DNA from: Marinithermus hydrothermalis DSM 14884
Lineage (GTDB): Bacteria > Deinococcota > Deinococci > Deinococcales > Marinithermaceae
Length of the DNA: 64,000 nt
Direction of reading: 5' to 3'
NCBI RefSeq assembly: GCF_000195335.1
Contig: NC_015387.1
Coordinates: 2,205,168 to 2,269,167, forward strand
The notes under the pieces were generated by a model, which searched no databases, was not told where the DNA came from, and worked only from the letters and a program-made list of their open reading frames with translations. The translations under genes and the position numbers were made by a program. Shown one piece after another: positions 1-8,755 of the stretch. Each line of letters begins with the position of its first letter. Positions within the stretch are counted from its first letter, which is position 1.

Positions 1-1
1 C

Positions 2-1189
2 ATCTCCCCCAAGACCGCGGAGCGGGTGGGGGTGGCCGAGGCGGTGCGGCGGGCCTGGGCGCGGGACGACACGCGCATGCCGTTGGTCCGCCTCACGCTC
101 TCGGGGCGGCACCTTGAGGCGCCGGTCTTCGTGGTGCCCGGCCTGCCCGACGACACGGTCACGGTGCACCTGGGGTACGGGCGTACGCGCGCCGGCGTGG
201 GCAGCAACGCCGGGTTCAATGCCTACGCCCTGCGCACCAGCGCATCCCCCTGGTTCGCGAGCGGCGCGGAACTGGTCCCCGCGAAGGGCACGTACACCCT
301 CGCCACCACGCAGAACCACCACAGCATGGAGGGGCGGGACCTCATCCGGGCAGAGCCCCTGGAGGCCTTCGTAGCGGGGCGGGTGGGGGAGGAATCGCCT
401 ATCCCCGAGGCCTCCCTATACCCCGAGTTCGAGTACGAGGGATACGCCTGGGCTATGACGATCGACCTCACCACCTGCATCGGTTGCAACGCGTGCGTTG
501 CGGCCTGCCAGGCGGAGAACAACATCCCTGTGGTGGGCAAGCCCGAGGTTCTGCGGGGACGTGAGATGCACTGGATCCGCATCGATCGGTACTTCGAGGG
601 GGCGCTCGAGACCCCCAGGGTGTACCACCAACCGGTGCCCTGCATGCACTGCGAGCGGGCCCCCTGCGAACCGGTCTGTCCGGTAGGGGCGACGCTGCAC
701 GACAGCGAGGGACTGAACGTGATGGTGTACAACCGCTGCATCGGCACCCGGTACTGCTCAAACAACTGCCCCTACAAGGTCCGGCGCTTCAACTTCTTCG
801 ATTACGCGAATCGTTTCCTCGCCCCGGAAGGGGAGGTCACGCCCCTCACGCTCCTGATGAACCCTGAGGTGACAGTGCGCAGCCGCGGCGTGATGGAGAA
901 GTGCACCTACTGCACCCAGCGCATCAACGCGGCGCGCATCGCGGCCAAGAAGGAGGGCCGCCGCATCCAGGACGGCGAGGTGGTACCCGCGTGCCAGGCG
1001 GCCTGCCCCACCCAGGCGATCGTCTTCGGGGACCTGAACGATCCCCAAAGCCGGGTGCGCGCGCTCAAGGAGCAACCCCATCACTACACGTTTTTGAGCG
1101 AGCTCAACACCCAGCCGCGCACCACATACCTGGCGCGCATCCAGAACCCCAATCCCGCCTTGGGGATGGGGGAGGAGGTGGAGGGCTGA
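2..1189 (+). CDS. actB: Alternative complex III subunit ActB, C-terminal iron-sulfur part (5' end outside window)
   Basis: The reading frame is already open at position 2, so this is the 3' part of a longer gene. Alternative complex III oxidises menaquinol and passes electrons to cytochrome c or directly to an oxidase. ActB is its large peripheral subunit, a fusion of a molybdopterin-oxidoreductase-like domain (upstream, not seen) with a four-cluster ferredoxin-like domain. Visible here are the cysteine groups CIGCNACVAACQ (about nt 476-511), CMHCERAPCEPVCP (about 641-682), CIGTRYCSNNCP (about 737-772) and CTYC followed by CQAACPTQAI (about 902-1020), enough for several 4Fe-4S or 3Fe-4S clusters. 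The stop codon overlaps the ATG of actC (TGATG), so translation is coupled. Family assignment is firm from the cysteine pattern and the following genes. Confidence 0.93.
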   Translation: MSPKTAERVGVAEAVRRAWARDDTRMPLVRLTLSGRHLEAPVFVVPGLPDDTVTVHLGYGRTRAGVGSNAGFNAYALRTSASPWFASGAELVPAKGTYTLATTQNHHSMEGRDLIRAEPLEAFVAGRVGEESPIPEASLYPEFEYEGYAWAMTIDLTTCIGCNACVAACQAENNIPVVGKPEVLRGREMHWIRIDRYFEGALETPRVYHQPVPCMHCERAPCEPVCPVGATLHDSEGLNVMVYNRCIGTRYCSNNCPYKVRRFNFFDYANRFLAPEGEVTPLTLLMNPEVTVRSRGVMEKCTYCTQRINAARIAAKKEGRRIQDGEVVPACQAACPTQAIVFGDLNDPQSRVRALKEQPHHYTFLSELNTQPRTTYLARIQNPNPALGMGEEVEG

Positions 1190-2571
1190 TGGAACTCCCG
1201 TTCAAACCCCGGCCGGCCTCGAGCGCGCCCGACACCCAGGAGGTGCTGATCGAGGGCGAGCACACCTACACCTCGCTGGCCGACAAACTCGCCGCGATCG
1301 TCGAGAACAAACCCCCGCCCCAGTGGTACCCGGTCGTGTGGATCGGGTTCCTCGGCTCCCTCCTCCTCCTCACGGCCGCCGTGGTCACCCTCTGGAAAGG
1401 TGTCGGGATCTGGGGGCTCAACCAACCAGTCGCCTGGGGGTTCGCCATCATGCACTTCGTCTGGTGGATCGGGATCGGGCACGCGGGCACGCTGATCTCC
1501 GCCATCCTGGTCCTGGCACGCCAGGACTGGCGTGACTCCCTGAACCGCATCACCGAGACGATGACCCTCTTCGCCGTGCTCGCGGCAGGCCTCTTCCCCA
1601 TCCTACACCTGGGCCGCCCCGAGAACTTCTACTGGATCATCCCATACCCGAACAACCTGGGCCTATGGCCGCAGTTCAAAAGCCCCCTGACCTGGGACGT
1701 GCTCGCGGTCATGACCTACCTCACGGTCTCCACCCTCTTCCTGTACCTCGGGCTGATCCCCGACCTGGCCCTCCTGCGGGAACGCGCCAGGAACCCGGTG
1801 CTGCGGTTCGTGTACGGTGCGCTCTCCCTGGGCTGGACCGGCTCGGCCGTGCACTGGCACCGCTACCGCGCGGCCTACGTCCTCCTCGCAGGCCTCGCCA
1901 CGCCGCTCGTGATCTCGGTGCACTCGGTGGTCAGTCTGGACTTCGCGTACTCCCTCATCCCCGGCTGGCACCTCACCCTCTTCCCGCCCTTCTTCGCCTC
2001 AGGCGCGATCTACTCGGGGTTCGCCATGGCCCTCACCCTGGTCATTCCCTTGCGGGCCTGGTACAAGCTCGAGGACGTCATCACCCCAACGCACCTCGAG
2101 TGGATGGCACGGATCCTCCTGGCCGCCGGGCTGGGGGTGACCTACGTGTACGTCTTCGAGTTCTTCACCGGCTGGTACAGCGGGGAGCCCTACGAGCTCG
2201 GCCTGATCAAAAACCGCGTCTCCGGTCCGTACGCCCCGTACTTCTGGGCGGAGATGACCGCGAACGTCGCCGTATTGCAGCTCCTTTGGTTCCCCAGGAT
2301 CCGTAAAAGCGTCTGGGCGCTCTTTGTGATCTCCATCATCGCGAACGTCGGCATGTGGCTCGATCGCTTTGATATCGTGGTGATGAGCCTGAACCGCGAC
2401 TTCCTGCCCTCGTCCTGGCAGCTGTACTTCCCCACCTTCTGGGACTGGGCGCTTTACATCGGCACCCTGGGGTTCTACCTCTTCGGCCTGGCGCTCTTCG
2501 TCCGCTTCTTCCCCCCGATCGCCATCGCCGAGCTGCTGCACCTCCTACACAAGAAGAAGAGACACCACTAA
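1189..2571 (+). CDS. actC: Alternative complex III subunit ActC, NrfD-like membrane protein
   Basis: 460-residue integral membrane protein of the NrfD/PsrC family. It is the main quinol-binding membrane subunit of alternative complex III, lying below the iron-sulfur arm of ActB. The N-terminal 55 residues are soluble and end in a PPPQWYPVVW stretch; about ten hydrophobic segments follow. Motifs include WWIGIGHAGTLISAIL and the HSVVSLDFAYSLIPGWHLT loop, both typical of NrfD proteins from these operons. The start was chosen at the ATG overlapping the actB stop; the frame is open upstream, but those codons belong to actB. A basic KKKRHH tail ends the protein. The gap to actD is 15 nt, consistent with one operon. 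Confidence 0.93.
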   Translation: MELPFKPRPASSAPDTQEVLIEGEHTYTSLADKLAAIVENKPPPQWYPVVWIGFLGSLLLLTAAVVTLWKGVGIWGLNQPVAWGFAIMHFVWWIGIGHAGTLISAILVLARQDWRDSLNRITETMTLFAVLAAGLFPILHLGRPENFYWIIPYPNNLGLWPQFKSPLTWDVLAVMTYLTVSTLFLYLGLIPDLALLRERARNPVLRFVYGALSLGWTGSAVHWHRYRAAYVLLAGLATPLVISVHSVVSLDFAYSLIPGWHLTLFPPFFASGAIYSGFAMALTLVIPLRAWYKLEDVITPTHLEWMARILLAAGLGVTYVYVFEFFTGWYSGEPYELGLIKNRVSGPYAPYFWAEMTANVAVLQLLWFPRIRKSVWALFVISIIANVGMWLDRFDIVVMSLNRDFLPSSWQLYFPTFWDWALYIGTLGFYLFGLALFVRFFPPIAIAELLHLLHKKKRHH

Positions 2572-2586
2572 GGAAGGGGTGACCGC

Positions 2587-3120
2587 GTGGCACGGCTATT
2601 CGGTTTGGTCGCGGAGTTCGACGACCCGGAACGGCTCCTCGAGGCTACCCGGCGCGCCCGCGCCGAAGGGTACCAACGCCTCGACGCCCACACCCCATTC
2701 CCGGTGGAGGGGCTTGTGGAGGCCTTGGGCCGGCGGGACGAGCGCATCCCCTGGATCGCCTTCGTTGTTGGGATGCTCGGCGCGGCCTTCGGGTTCTGGA
2801 TGCAGGCCTACATCCAGACGGTGGACTACCCCCTGAACATCGGGGGCAAGCCCCTCCTCGGCTGGCCCGCGTACGTCCCCATCACCTTCGAGATCACGAT
2901 CCTCTCTATCTCGATCGCGCTCTTCTTCGCTATGCTGCTCATGAACGGCCTGCCCCTGGCCCACCACCCCCTCCGCAACACCCCGGTGTACCCGCGGATC
3001 TTCGCGGACCGGTTCGTCCTGGTCGTGGAGGCCACCGACCCCAGGTTCGACCCCGAAGCGACCCGTACGTTCCTCGAGGGCCTCGGAGCCCTTTCCGTCA
3101 CGGAGGTTCGGGAGGCATGA
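2587..3120 (+). CDS. actD: Alternative complex III subunit ActD (DUF3341)
   Basis: 177-residue DUF3341 protein with a GTG start preceded by GGAAGGGGTG. The family pattern is clear: an N-terminal cytosolic domain beginning with FGLVAEFDDPERLLEATRRA and containing YQRLDAHTPFPVEGL, two transmembrane helices (about residues 56-78 and 97-121), then a C-terminal domain with YPRIFADRFVLVVEA. ActD is a small structural membrane subunit of alternative complex III with no known cofactor. Its TGA overlaps the ATG of actE (ATGA), so the two are translationally coupled. Confidence 0.92.
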   Translation: MARLFGLVAEFDDPERLLEATRRARAEGYQRLDAHTPFPVEGLVEALGRRDERIPWIAFVVGMLGAAFGFWMQAYIQTVDYPLNIGGKPLLGWPAYVPITFEITILSISIALFFAMLLMNGLPLAHHPLRNTPVYPRIFADRFVLVVEATDPRFDPEATRTFLEGLGALSVTEVREA

Positions 3121-3677
3121 AGGTCACGCATCGCGCCTTTCTGCTCCTCGTCGCCCTCCTCACCGCGGGTTGCGCGCGGATGTGGACGCAACCCCGCGCC
3201 GAGCCGTTCTCCGAGACATACACCCAAGCCCTGCCCCAGGCCCGCCGCCAACCGCCCGCACGCACGGTAGCGCGGGGGGCGCTGGCGCGCGACGCGGCCT
3301 TTTACACCGGGATGGATGCGGGCGGGTTCGTGCAGGAGGTACCCCTCCCCATCGCCGCGGCGGACCTCGCGCGGGGCGGGGAGGTGTACCAGGTCTTCTG
3401 CGCGGTCTGTCACGGCTCCACGGGTGAAGGAGACGGCATCGTCGTGCAGCGGGGGTTCCCCGCCCCGCCGTCCTTCCGGCAGCCTCGCCTCGAGGCCCAA
3501 CCCCCGGGGTACTTCTTCTGGGCGGCGACCAACGGGTTCGGTCGCATGTTCAGTTACGCCTCCCGCATCACCCCGGAGGACCGTTGGCGCGTCGCGGCCT
3601 ACATCAAGCGCTGTATGCACGGCAGGGACCCCGCCTGCCCCTTGGAAGGAGGTCGGGTAAGCCATGGAGCGCGTTAA
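3117..3677 (+). CDS. actE: Alternative complex III subunit ActE, monoheme cytochrome c lipoprotein
   Basis: 186-residue exported cytochrome c. It starts with a lipoprotein signal (residues 1-19, ending LLTAGC with the lipidated Cys at 19). A single heme-binding motif CAVCH lies at residues 95-99, and a probable distal Met ligand sits in the NGFGRMFSYASRI stretch near residue 143. In alternative complex III, ActE is the monoheme subunit on the outer face that takes electrons towards the terminal acceptor. The last 14 nt overlap actF. A strong AAGGAGG ribosome site for actF lies inside its 3' end. Confidence 0.92.
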   Translation: MKVTHRAFLLLVALLTAGCARMWTQPRAEPFSETYTQALPQARRQPPARTVARGALARDAAFYTGMDAGGFVQEVPLPIAAADLARGGEVYQVFCAVCHGSTGEGDGIVVQRGFPAPPSFRQPRLEAQPPGYFFWAATNGFGRMFSYASRITPEDRWRVAAYIKRCMHGRDPACPLEGGRVSHGAR

Positions 3678-4821
3678 GGAAGCGCTGCCGATCGGGGCGC
3701 CCAAGCGCCTCGCGCTCGGCGTGGGGGTCGTGGGCCTCGTAGCCCTCTTCGCCAGCGGCCTTCTGGGCACTCCCGGCGTGGTTCAGTCCTATCTGTTCGC
3801 CTACACCTGGTGGTTCGCCCTCAGCGTGGGGGCGGTGGGCGGGCTGTTGCTGCACCACCTCCTGAAGAGCTTCTGGGGGCGGCCCATCGCGCCGTTCATG
3901 GAGGCCTCGGCCCTGACGCTCCCCCTGCTCGCCGCGCTGTTCGTGCCCGTGCTGTTCGGCCTGCAAGAGCTTTACCCTTGGGCACGGCCGGAGGCGGTGG
4001 CCGAAGACCCGATCCTCCAGCACAAGGCGGTTTACCTCAACCCCGGCTTCTTCGCGTTGCGCTTCGCCCTGTACTTCGCCCTGTGGATCGGACTCACCAC
4101 CCTTTTGGTGCGTCTGGGGCGCGCGCACGAACCGAGCCGCGTGCAACGGCGTACCGAGCTCAGCGCGGCCGGGATGGTCCTCTTCGTCTTCACCGCGAGC
4201 TTCGCCGCGGTGGACCTGTTGATGTCCCTCGAACCCCACTTCTTCTCGGCCTCGTTCGGGGCGATCTTCGTGGAGGGGCACGTGCTCACCGCGTTGGCCG
4301 CGGCCGTGGCGGGAGCAGTACTGCTGGCCCCTAAGCTTCCCGGCTTAAAGTCCCAGCTTACCCCTACGAACCTGCAAAACCTCACCAACCTTCTGCTCGT
4401 CTTCCTCACGGTGTGGGCCTACCTGGCCTTCGCGCAGTACCTGATCATCTGGGGCGCGAACCTGCCCGCGGAGGCTATCTACTTCGTGGAGCGCAGCCAG
4501 GGGCCCTGGCGCGGGGTCAGCCTGGCCTTGATGGGACTGCAGTTCGCCCTGCCCTTCCTCCTCCTCCTCACCAACCCCCCCAAGCGCACCCCCTGGGTAC
4601 TGGGGGCCATCGCGGCCTGGCTGGTCCTCATGCGGCTGGTGGACGTCGCCTGGACGGTCGTGCCCTCCCTGGAGCGCGTCGCGGCCCTTACCTGGACCGA
4701 CCTCCTCGCCTTCCTCGGCGTCGGTGGGCTCTGGAGCTGGTGGTTTCTGGGCCGGCTCGAGGAGCGCATCCAGGCCCACGCCCTGCAGGAGGCCCCTGCC
4801 GAGCGCGGGCCGGAAGGGTGA
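3664..4821 (+). CDS. actF: Alternative complex III subunit ActF, second NrfD-like membrane protein
   Basis: 385-residue polytopic protein, the second NrfD-type subunit of alternative complex III (quinol:cytochrome c oxidoreductase quinone-binding subunit 2). About ten hydrophobic segments are visible. Conserved-looking stretches are HHLLKSFWGRPIAPFMEA in the first third and QYLIIWGANLPAEAIYFVER in the second half, the latter being characteristic of ActF. The ATG lies 11 nt after AAGGAGG. It is the last gene of the operon here: the next gene runs on the other strand and stops 3 nt away, with no obvious intrinsic terminator. No heme-copper oxidase genes follow, so any linked oxidase must lie elsewhere. 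Confidence 0.92.
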   Translation: MERVKEALPIGAPKRLALGVGVVGLVALFASGLLGTPGVVQSYLFAYTWWFALSVGAVGGLLLHHLLKSFWGRPIAPFMEASALTLPLLAALFVPVLFGLQELYPWARPEAVAEDPILQHKAVYLNPGFFALRFALYFALWIGLTTLLVRLGRAHEPSRVQRRTELSAAGMVLFVFTASFAAVDLLMSLEPHFFSASFGAIFVEGHVLTALAAAVAGAVLLAPKLPGLKSQLTPTNLQNLTNLLLVFLTVWAYLAFAQYLIIWGANLPAEAIYFVERSQGPWRGVSLALMGLQFALPFLLLLTNPPKRTPWVLGAIAAWLVLMRLVDVAWTVVPSLERVAALTWTDLLAFLGVGGLWSWWFLGRLEERIQAHALQEAPAERGPEG

Positions 4822-4824
4822 GGG

Positions 4825-6606
4825 CTAGGCCTGCTGGGGCAGGGGCTCGGCTTCGAGGGTGCGGATCAGCCCCTCGAAGACCTCGAACCCCCCCTGCCAG
4901 AACGCCGCATCGCGCACGTCGATCCCTTCCCGCGCGAGCAGCTCGGCCGGAGCGACCGAGCCGCCCGCGGCGAGGATGCGCTCGAGGCGGGGCTTGAAGG
5001 CCTCGCCCTCGGCGCGGTACTGGCGGTAAAGCGCGAGCACGAGAAGCTGGCCGAAGGCGTAGGCGTACACGTAGAAGGGCGTGCCGTAGATGTGGGGGAT
5101 GGAGACCCACTCCCACCTAAACTCCTCGCCGACCTCCACCGCGTCGCCGAACTGAAGGGCGAGGTTCTCGAGGTAGGCCTGGGCGAGGGCTTCGGTGGTC
5201 GCGCCTTCGGCGATCATCTCGTGCGCGGTCTGCTCGAACAGGGCGAAGAAGGCCTGGCGTAGGATGGTGGCGTAGTTATCGTCCACCTGGGCGAAGAGGA
5301 TGTCCCGCCGCACGGCCGGGTCCCGTTCCTCCTCGAGGAGGTAGTCCACGAGGAGCATCTCCCCAAAGGTCGAGGCGGTCTCCGCGAGGGGGAGGGGGGC
5401 GTGGAAGGTGAAGATCGAGTGGTGCCCGGCGAGCATGGCGTGGATCGCGTGCCCCAGCTCGTGCGCCATGGTGGAGACGTCCTCCACCCGCCCCTGGTAG
5501 TTCAGGAGCACCCAGGGCACGAGGCGCGGGCTGGGGCTCCAGCAGAAGGCCCCGCCCTGCTTGCCCTTGCGTACCTCGCTGTCCACGTGCCCGGCCTCGA
5601 AGACCCGCAGGGCGAGCTCGGCAAACCGCGGGTGGAAGCGCTCGAAGGCCACGCGCACCATCTCCACCGCCTCCGCGAAGGGGTAGGTGCGCTTGCTTTC
5701 GGAGACCGGGGCGTAGATGTCGTAGCGGCGGAGCCTCTCCATGCCGAGCCAGCGGGCCTTGAGGCGGAAGTACCGCTGGAAGAGGGAGGCGTTCTCCCGG
5801 CAGACGGTGAGCAAAGCCTCCACCGCCTCGTCGGGCAGGTCGTTCATCTTGTTGCGCGCCGCGATGGGCGTCTTGAACCCTCGAAGGCGCACGTACTCGT
5901 TCCGCCAGTCCTGCACGATGCCCTGGTAGATCTGCCCCAGGATCGGGCCGTCCGCGCCGTACACCCGGTAGAGCTCCCGGTAGGCCGCCGCGCGCACCTC
6001 AGGTCGCGCGTCCCGCGCGTACACCATCAGCTCGCCGCGCGTGAGCTCCTTGGTCTCCCCGTCCACCTCGAGCCGGAAGGTGTAGCGGTTGGTGATCGAG
6101 TCGTACAGGGTATCCAGCGCCTGCCGTCCGGTCACGTTCTTCAGGTTGATGATCCGTTCCTCCGGCTCGCTCAGGGTGTGCGCCCGGAAAGCGCGCAGGT
6201 GCTCGAGCCAGTAGCGGCGCGTGGTCTCGCCTTGCATCAGGCGCGCAGCCGCAGCATCCTCCAGGTTCTTCCACCACAACTCGAAGAACAGGGTGCGGTT
6301 CTGGAGTTCCGCGATCCGCTGCCGCACCCGCGCGAGCGCGGCCTGCGCCTCGGGGTCCTGGGTGTCCTCCGCGAAGCGAAGCCCGGCGAGGGCGTAGGCG
6401 CTGTGCGCTAGCTCGGTGATGGCCTCGAGCCGGTCCAGGATCTCGCGGAAGCGGGCCTCGGTAAGTTCCGGCCCGAGTTCGTCGCGCACCGCCTCGAAGG
6501 CTGTGACGGCCTCGTCCAGGGCCCGTAGCGCCGCGTCGAGGTCGGGGTGTCCGGTGCCGGCCAGCAGGTCGTCCAGTCGCCAGCGGGTCTGTGAGTACGC
6601 GCTCAT
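4825..6606 (-). CDS. M3-family oligoendopeptidase (PepF-like)
   Basis: 593-residue zinc metallopeptidase of the M3 family. It probably degrades oligopeptides in the cytoplasm, as no signal peptide is present. The HELGH zinc motif (AHELGHAIH, about residue 383) is followed by the third ligand Glu in LAETASTFGEM. The long helical N-terminal half fits the oligoendopeptidase F architecture. The start was chosen at ATG 6606 rather than the in-frame ATG at 6618, because TATGAT at 6619-6614 forms a good -10 box seven nt before 6606, which makes this a leaderless gene. The upstream neighbour on the same strand ends 65 nt away and is separated by a GC-rich hairpin. Confidence 0.93.
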   Translation of the reverse strand: MSAYSQTRWRLDDLLAGTGHPDLDAALRALDEAVTAFEAVRDELGPELTEARFREILDRLEAITELAHSAYALAGLRFAEDTQDPEAQAALARVRQRIAELQNRTLFFELWWKNLEDAAAARLMQGETTRRYWLEHLRAFRAHTLSEPEERIINLKNVTGRQALDTLYDSITNRYTFRLEVDGETKELTRGELMVYARDARPEVRAAAYRELYRVYGADGPILGQIYQGIVQDWRNEYVRLRGFKTPIAARNKMNDLPDEAVEALLTVCRENASLFQRYFRLKARWLGMERLRRYDIYAPVSESKRTYPFAEAVEMVRVAFERFHPRFAELALRVFEAGHVDSEVRKGKQGGAFCWSPSPRLVPWVLLNYQGRVEDVSTMAHELGHAIHAMLAGHHSIFTFHAPLPLAETASTFGEMLLVDYLLEEERDPAVRRDILFAQVDDNYATILRQAFFALFEQTAHEMIAEGATTEALAQAYLENLALQFGDAVEVGEEFRWEWVSIPHIYGTPFYVYAYAFGQLLVLALYRQYRAEGEAFKPRLERILAAGGSVAPAELLAREGIDVRDAAFWQGGFEVFEGLIRTLEAEPLPQQA

Positions 6607-6613
6607 GACCTTG

Positions 6614-6619
6614 ATCATA
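6614..6619 (-). promoter_or_regulatory. -10 box of leaderless oligoendopeptidase gene
   Basis: TATGAT on the minus strand (5 of 6 matches to TATAAT) with seven nt between it and the ATG at 6606. No purine-rich ribosome site lies at a usable distance. Transcription would begin at or next to the ATG. The ATG inside this box at 6618 would be an incorrect start. Confidence 0.55.
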
Positions 6620-6646
6620 CCGCCCCTGCCGGTCGGGCAGGGGCGG
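6620..6646. other. Perfect 11-bp GC-rich inverted repeat
   Basis: Arms CCGCCCCTGCC (6620-6630) and GGCAGGGGCGG (6636-6646) with a 5-nt loop. It sits between the DUF3105 gene and the -10 box of the oligoendopeptidase gene. It could end minus-strand transcripts from upstream, although no T-run follows on either strand. It also occupies the place where a -35 element would be. Confidence 0.5.
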
Positions 6647-6670
6647 TCGCGCACCGGCTTTTGGGCGGGG

Positions 6671-7282
6671 TTAGCGCACCGGGTTCTCCGGCCCCCGCCC
6701 GCGGTAGGCGTCGATGAAGGCCGCGGCCGCCGCTGGGTCGAAAGACTCGAGGCGCAGGCGTTTGGTCCACGCGGTGAGGACCACGGCCTTCCCAAGCTCC
6801 GGCTTGCGCACCACCACCACGCCTGCCCAGGGCTCACCGGCATAGAGGTCGGCCCACGCCCGGAGCAATCGGAGGGCGTCCTCGCCCGGCGCATCGTAGT
6901 AGATCACGACGTGGCCGTGCTCGAGGGAGTGCACCAGCGCCTCCGGGCGGCGCTCACGGGTGTAGAACCCGGGCTCTACCGAGCTCGGCCAGTGGCTGCC
7001 GGAGGTGGGGAACTCGTCCGGGTACTGGATGCGGCTCCCGGTTGGGGCGTGCCGCTGCCCGTAAGAGGGGAGGTCCTCCACCTGGGCCAGGGCCGCCTGC
7101 CCCTGGCGTACGAGCGTGGCGAATTCGGCGGCTACTTGCCGCCCCTGCCACCAGGACCACCCCCCCCACGCCACACCCAAGACCGCCGCAGTCACCAGCA
7201 GCACCCCCCACGGGCTGCGTCGGCGCGCACGGTCCGGGACCCGCCGCTTTCCGCTGCCTTCGCGTCGTTTAGACTTGGCCAT
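6671..7282 (-). CDS. DUF3105 membrane-anchored protein
   Basis: 203-residue protein with a strongly basic N-terminus (KSKRREGSGKRRVPDRARRR), one transmembrane helix (about residues 24-45) and an extracytoplasmic DUF3105 domain. The domain signature is visible as FPTSGSHWP and, later, VHSLEHGHVVIYYD, with conserved His residues that could bind a metal. Function is unknown for the family. SD GGGAGGAAGGGC precedes the ATG. It lies 39 nt downstream of the 135-residue gene on the same strand, so the two may be co-transcribed. Confidence 0.85.
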   Translation of the reverse strand: MAKSKRREGSGKRRVPDRARRRSPWGVLLVTAAVLGVAWGGWSWWQGRQVAAEFATLVRQGQAALAQVEDLPSYGQRHAPTGSRIQYPDEFPTSGSHWPSSVEPGFYTRERRPEALVHSLEHGHVVIYYDAPGEDALRLLRAWADLYAGEPWAGVVVVRKPELGKAVVLTAWTKRLRLESFDPAAAAAFIDAYRGRGPENPVR

Positions 7283-7321
7283 GCCCTTCCTCCCTCACGC
7301 GCTCCAATCCTCGCCCGGTCC

Positions 7322-7729
7322 TTAAGGGCGCAGTGCCTCCGCGATCGCCTCGAGAAGGGCTTCCTTCTCCCCGTAGCTCGGCCGGAGGAAGACCAGGGTG
7401 CAGTTCGTCCAGTCCTGCACCGCGGCGATCTCCAGCCCGTCCGGTTGCTTGAGGTGCGGGTACGCCCCGTACTCCACGTACATGCCGAACCGTTCCGCGA
7501 CGGCCTCGAGGCGCTCGAGGTTCTCGCGGTTAAAGCGCACCACGTACGGCAGGAGGAACGCGGGTTTGCCGCAGCTCCCGCCGAGGCCCACCATGGGAAA
7601 GCCGGCAAGGCTGGGCGGCTGGTACTTGCGCGCGCAGCGCTCGAGGAAGGCCTCCCGGTCGCGCACCCGGTCTTTCGTGGTCTTTAGGCTGGCGACGTAA
7701 GCGCCTAGGGATACTGGTTCCGTCGGCAT
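7322..7729 (-). CDS. Uncharacterised 135-residue protein
   Basis: I do not recognise this family. It is a soluble protein without a signal peptide. It contains a glycine-rich stretch with one Cys (GFPMVGLGGSCGKPAF, near residue 50), a second Cys in VQDWTNCTLVFLRPSYGEKE, and an apparent alternating alpha/beta pattern. Good expression signals support it: TATACT (-10, plus-strand 7747-7752) and GGGAGG six nt before the ATG. It is followed by the DUF3105 gene on the same strand. Confidence 0.7.
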   Translation of the reverse strand: MPTEPVSLGAYVASLKTTKDRVRDREAFLERCARKYQPPSLAGFPMVGLGGSCGKPAFLLPYVVRFNRENLERLEAVAERFGMYVEYGAYPHLKQPDGLEIAAVQDWTNCTLVFLRPSYGEKEALLEAIAEALRP

Positions 7730-7948
7730 CGTGCACCTCCCTCGCTAGTATAAGCCCTTCCCTCCTGGGGAGGGTTTTAAAGTACTCCACGTAGCGTTCA
7801 CCGCGGGGAGGCTCTTAAGGAAACCGTGCTTCAAGCTCATCATAGGTGCTCTGTAGGAACGGAGGTTCCCGTCCCATGGGATACCCAGCCGGGTTCCTGC
7901 ACTTCCCCTCTTTCAGCCCACCCGATCACCGGGTAACCTGGATGGGGT

Positions 7949-8755
7949 ATGGACGCGATCAACCTTGGCCCCTTCCTGATTCCGCTCACCCGGGCATATG
8001 TTGCCCTGGCGCTGGCCGGACTGATCCTCGCCGCGGAGGTGCTAGCGCGCACCGTGGATAAAAGGTTCGCCCCTTGGGGATGGAACACGGTACTCCTAGG
8101 CCTCGTTGCTGCTCGTCTGGGGTTCGTCCTGAACAACCTTCCGGCTTACGCTCCGGATCCCTTGAGCGTCCTGTACGTCTGGCAAGGTGGATTCTCCCCT
8201 CTTTGGGGCATCGCAGGCGGTACAGCGTACACGCTCTGGTTCTTCCGCAAACATTGGTTCCTTTTGCAGTGGGCCCTCGTACCCGCGGGCCTTGCGGGCG
8301 TGGTCTGGCTCGCCCTCGGTAGCCTCACCCCCAAGGCCCCGGACTCCGCCGAGACCCTTCCCCCCCTCACGTTTACACGACTGGACGGTACGCAGGTTAC
8401 GCTCACAGAGTACCTGGGTCAACCGGTGGTTCTGAATCTCTGGGCTACCTGGTGCCCCCCCTGTCTGAGGGAACTTCCCCTCCTGGCCGAGACCGCACAG
8501 GCCCGCCCAGAAGTGGCCTTCGTCTTTCTGGATCAGGGAGAAGGCCGCCTTGTGGTTCAGACCTTCCTCGAGGAGAAAGGGTTCGACCTCCCCGAGGTGC
8601 TCCTCGATCCCACCAACCAGGCGGGCCGTTACTTCCGCATTATCGGGCTGCCCACCACCCTGTTCTTTAACGCCGAAGGCCAGCTCGTCGCACGGCACGT
8701 GGGTGAGCTCTCTCGGGCCGCGCTCCTAGGGTACCTCAACCAGATCACGCGCTAA
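7949..8755 (+). CDS. TlpA-type thioredoxin fused to an Lgt-like membrane domain
   Basis: 268-residue two-domain protein. The N-terminal ~115 residues form about four membrane helices and resemble the start of prolipoprotein diacylglyceryl transferase: an NLGPF entry, AARLGFVLNN and then DPLSVLYVWQGGFS, matching the Lgt RxGYVLF...VWxGGxS region. The Lgt catalytic HGG is replaced by PLWG, so lipid-transfer activity is unlikely. The C-terminal half is a TlpA/ResA-type thioredoxin with WATWCPPCLRELP as active site and a cis-Pro loop in IIGLPTTLF, facing the outside of the cell. A likely job is reduction of disulfides for cytochrome or copper-protein maturation. TAACCT lies nine nt before the ATG (leaderless type). 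Its 3' end overlaps the convergent copper operon by 11 bp. Confidence 0.88.
   Translation: MDAINLGPFLIPLTRAYVALALAGLILAAEVLARTVDKRFAPWGWNTVLLGLVAARLGFVLNNLPAYAPDPLSVLYVWQGGFSPLWGIAGGTAYTLWFFRKHWFLLQWALVPAGLAGVVWLALGSLTPKAPDSAETLPPLTFTRLDGTQVTLTEYLGQPVVLNLWATWCPPCLRELPLLAETAQARPEVAFVFLDQGEGRLVVQTFLEEKGFDLPEVLLDPTNQAGRYFRIIGLPTTLFFNAEGQLVARHVGELSRAALLGYLNQITR

Noticed and set aside
5401..6411. Long plus-strand frame opposite the oligoendopeptidase
   Set aside because: High-G+C shadow frame with low-complexity composition and no recognisable domain.
4825..6894. Oligoendopeptidase starting far upstream (to 6894)
   Set aside because: The extension reads antisense through the DUF3105 gene and lacks start signals; the -10 box supports 6606.
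7760..7778. Terminator-like stem CCCTCC/GGAGGG followed by TTTT on the plus strand
   Set aside because: No plus-strand gene ends nearby; the region is better read as the upstream part of the minus-strand promoter of the 135-residue gene.
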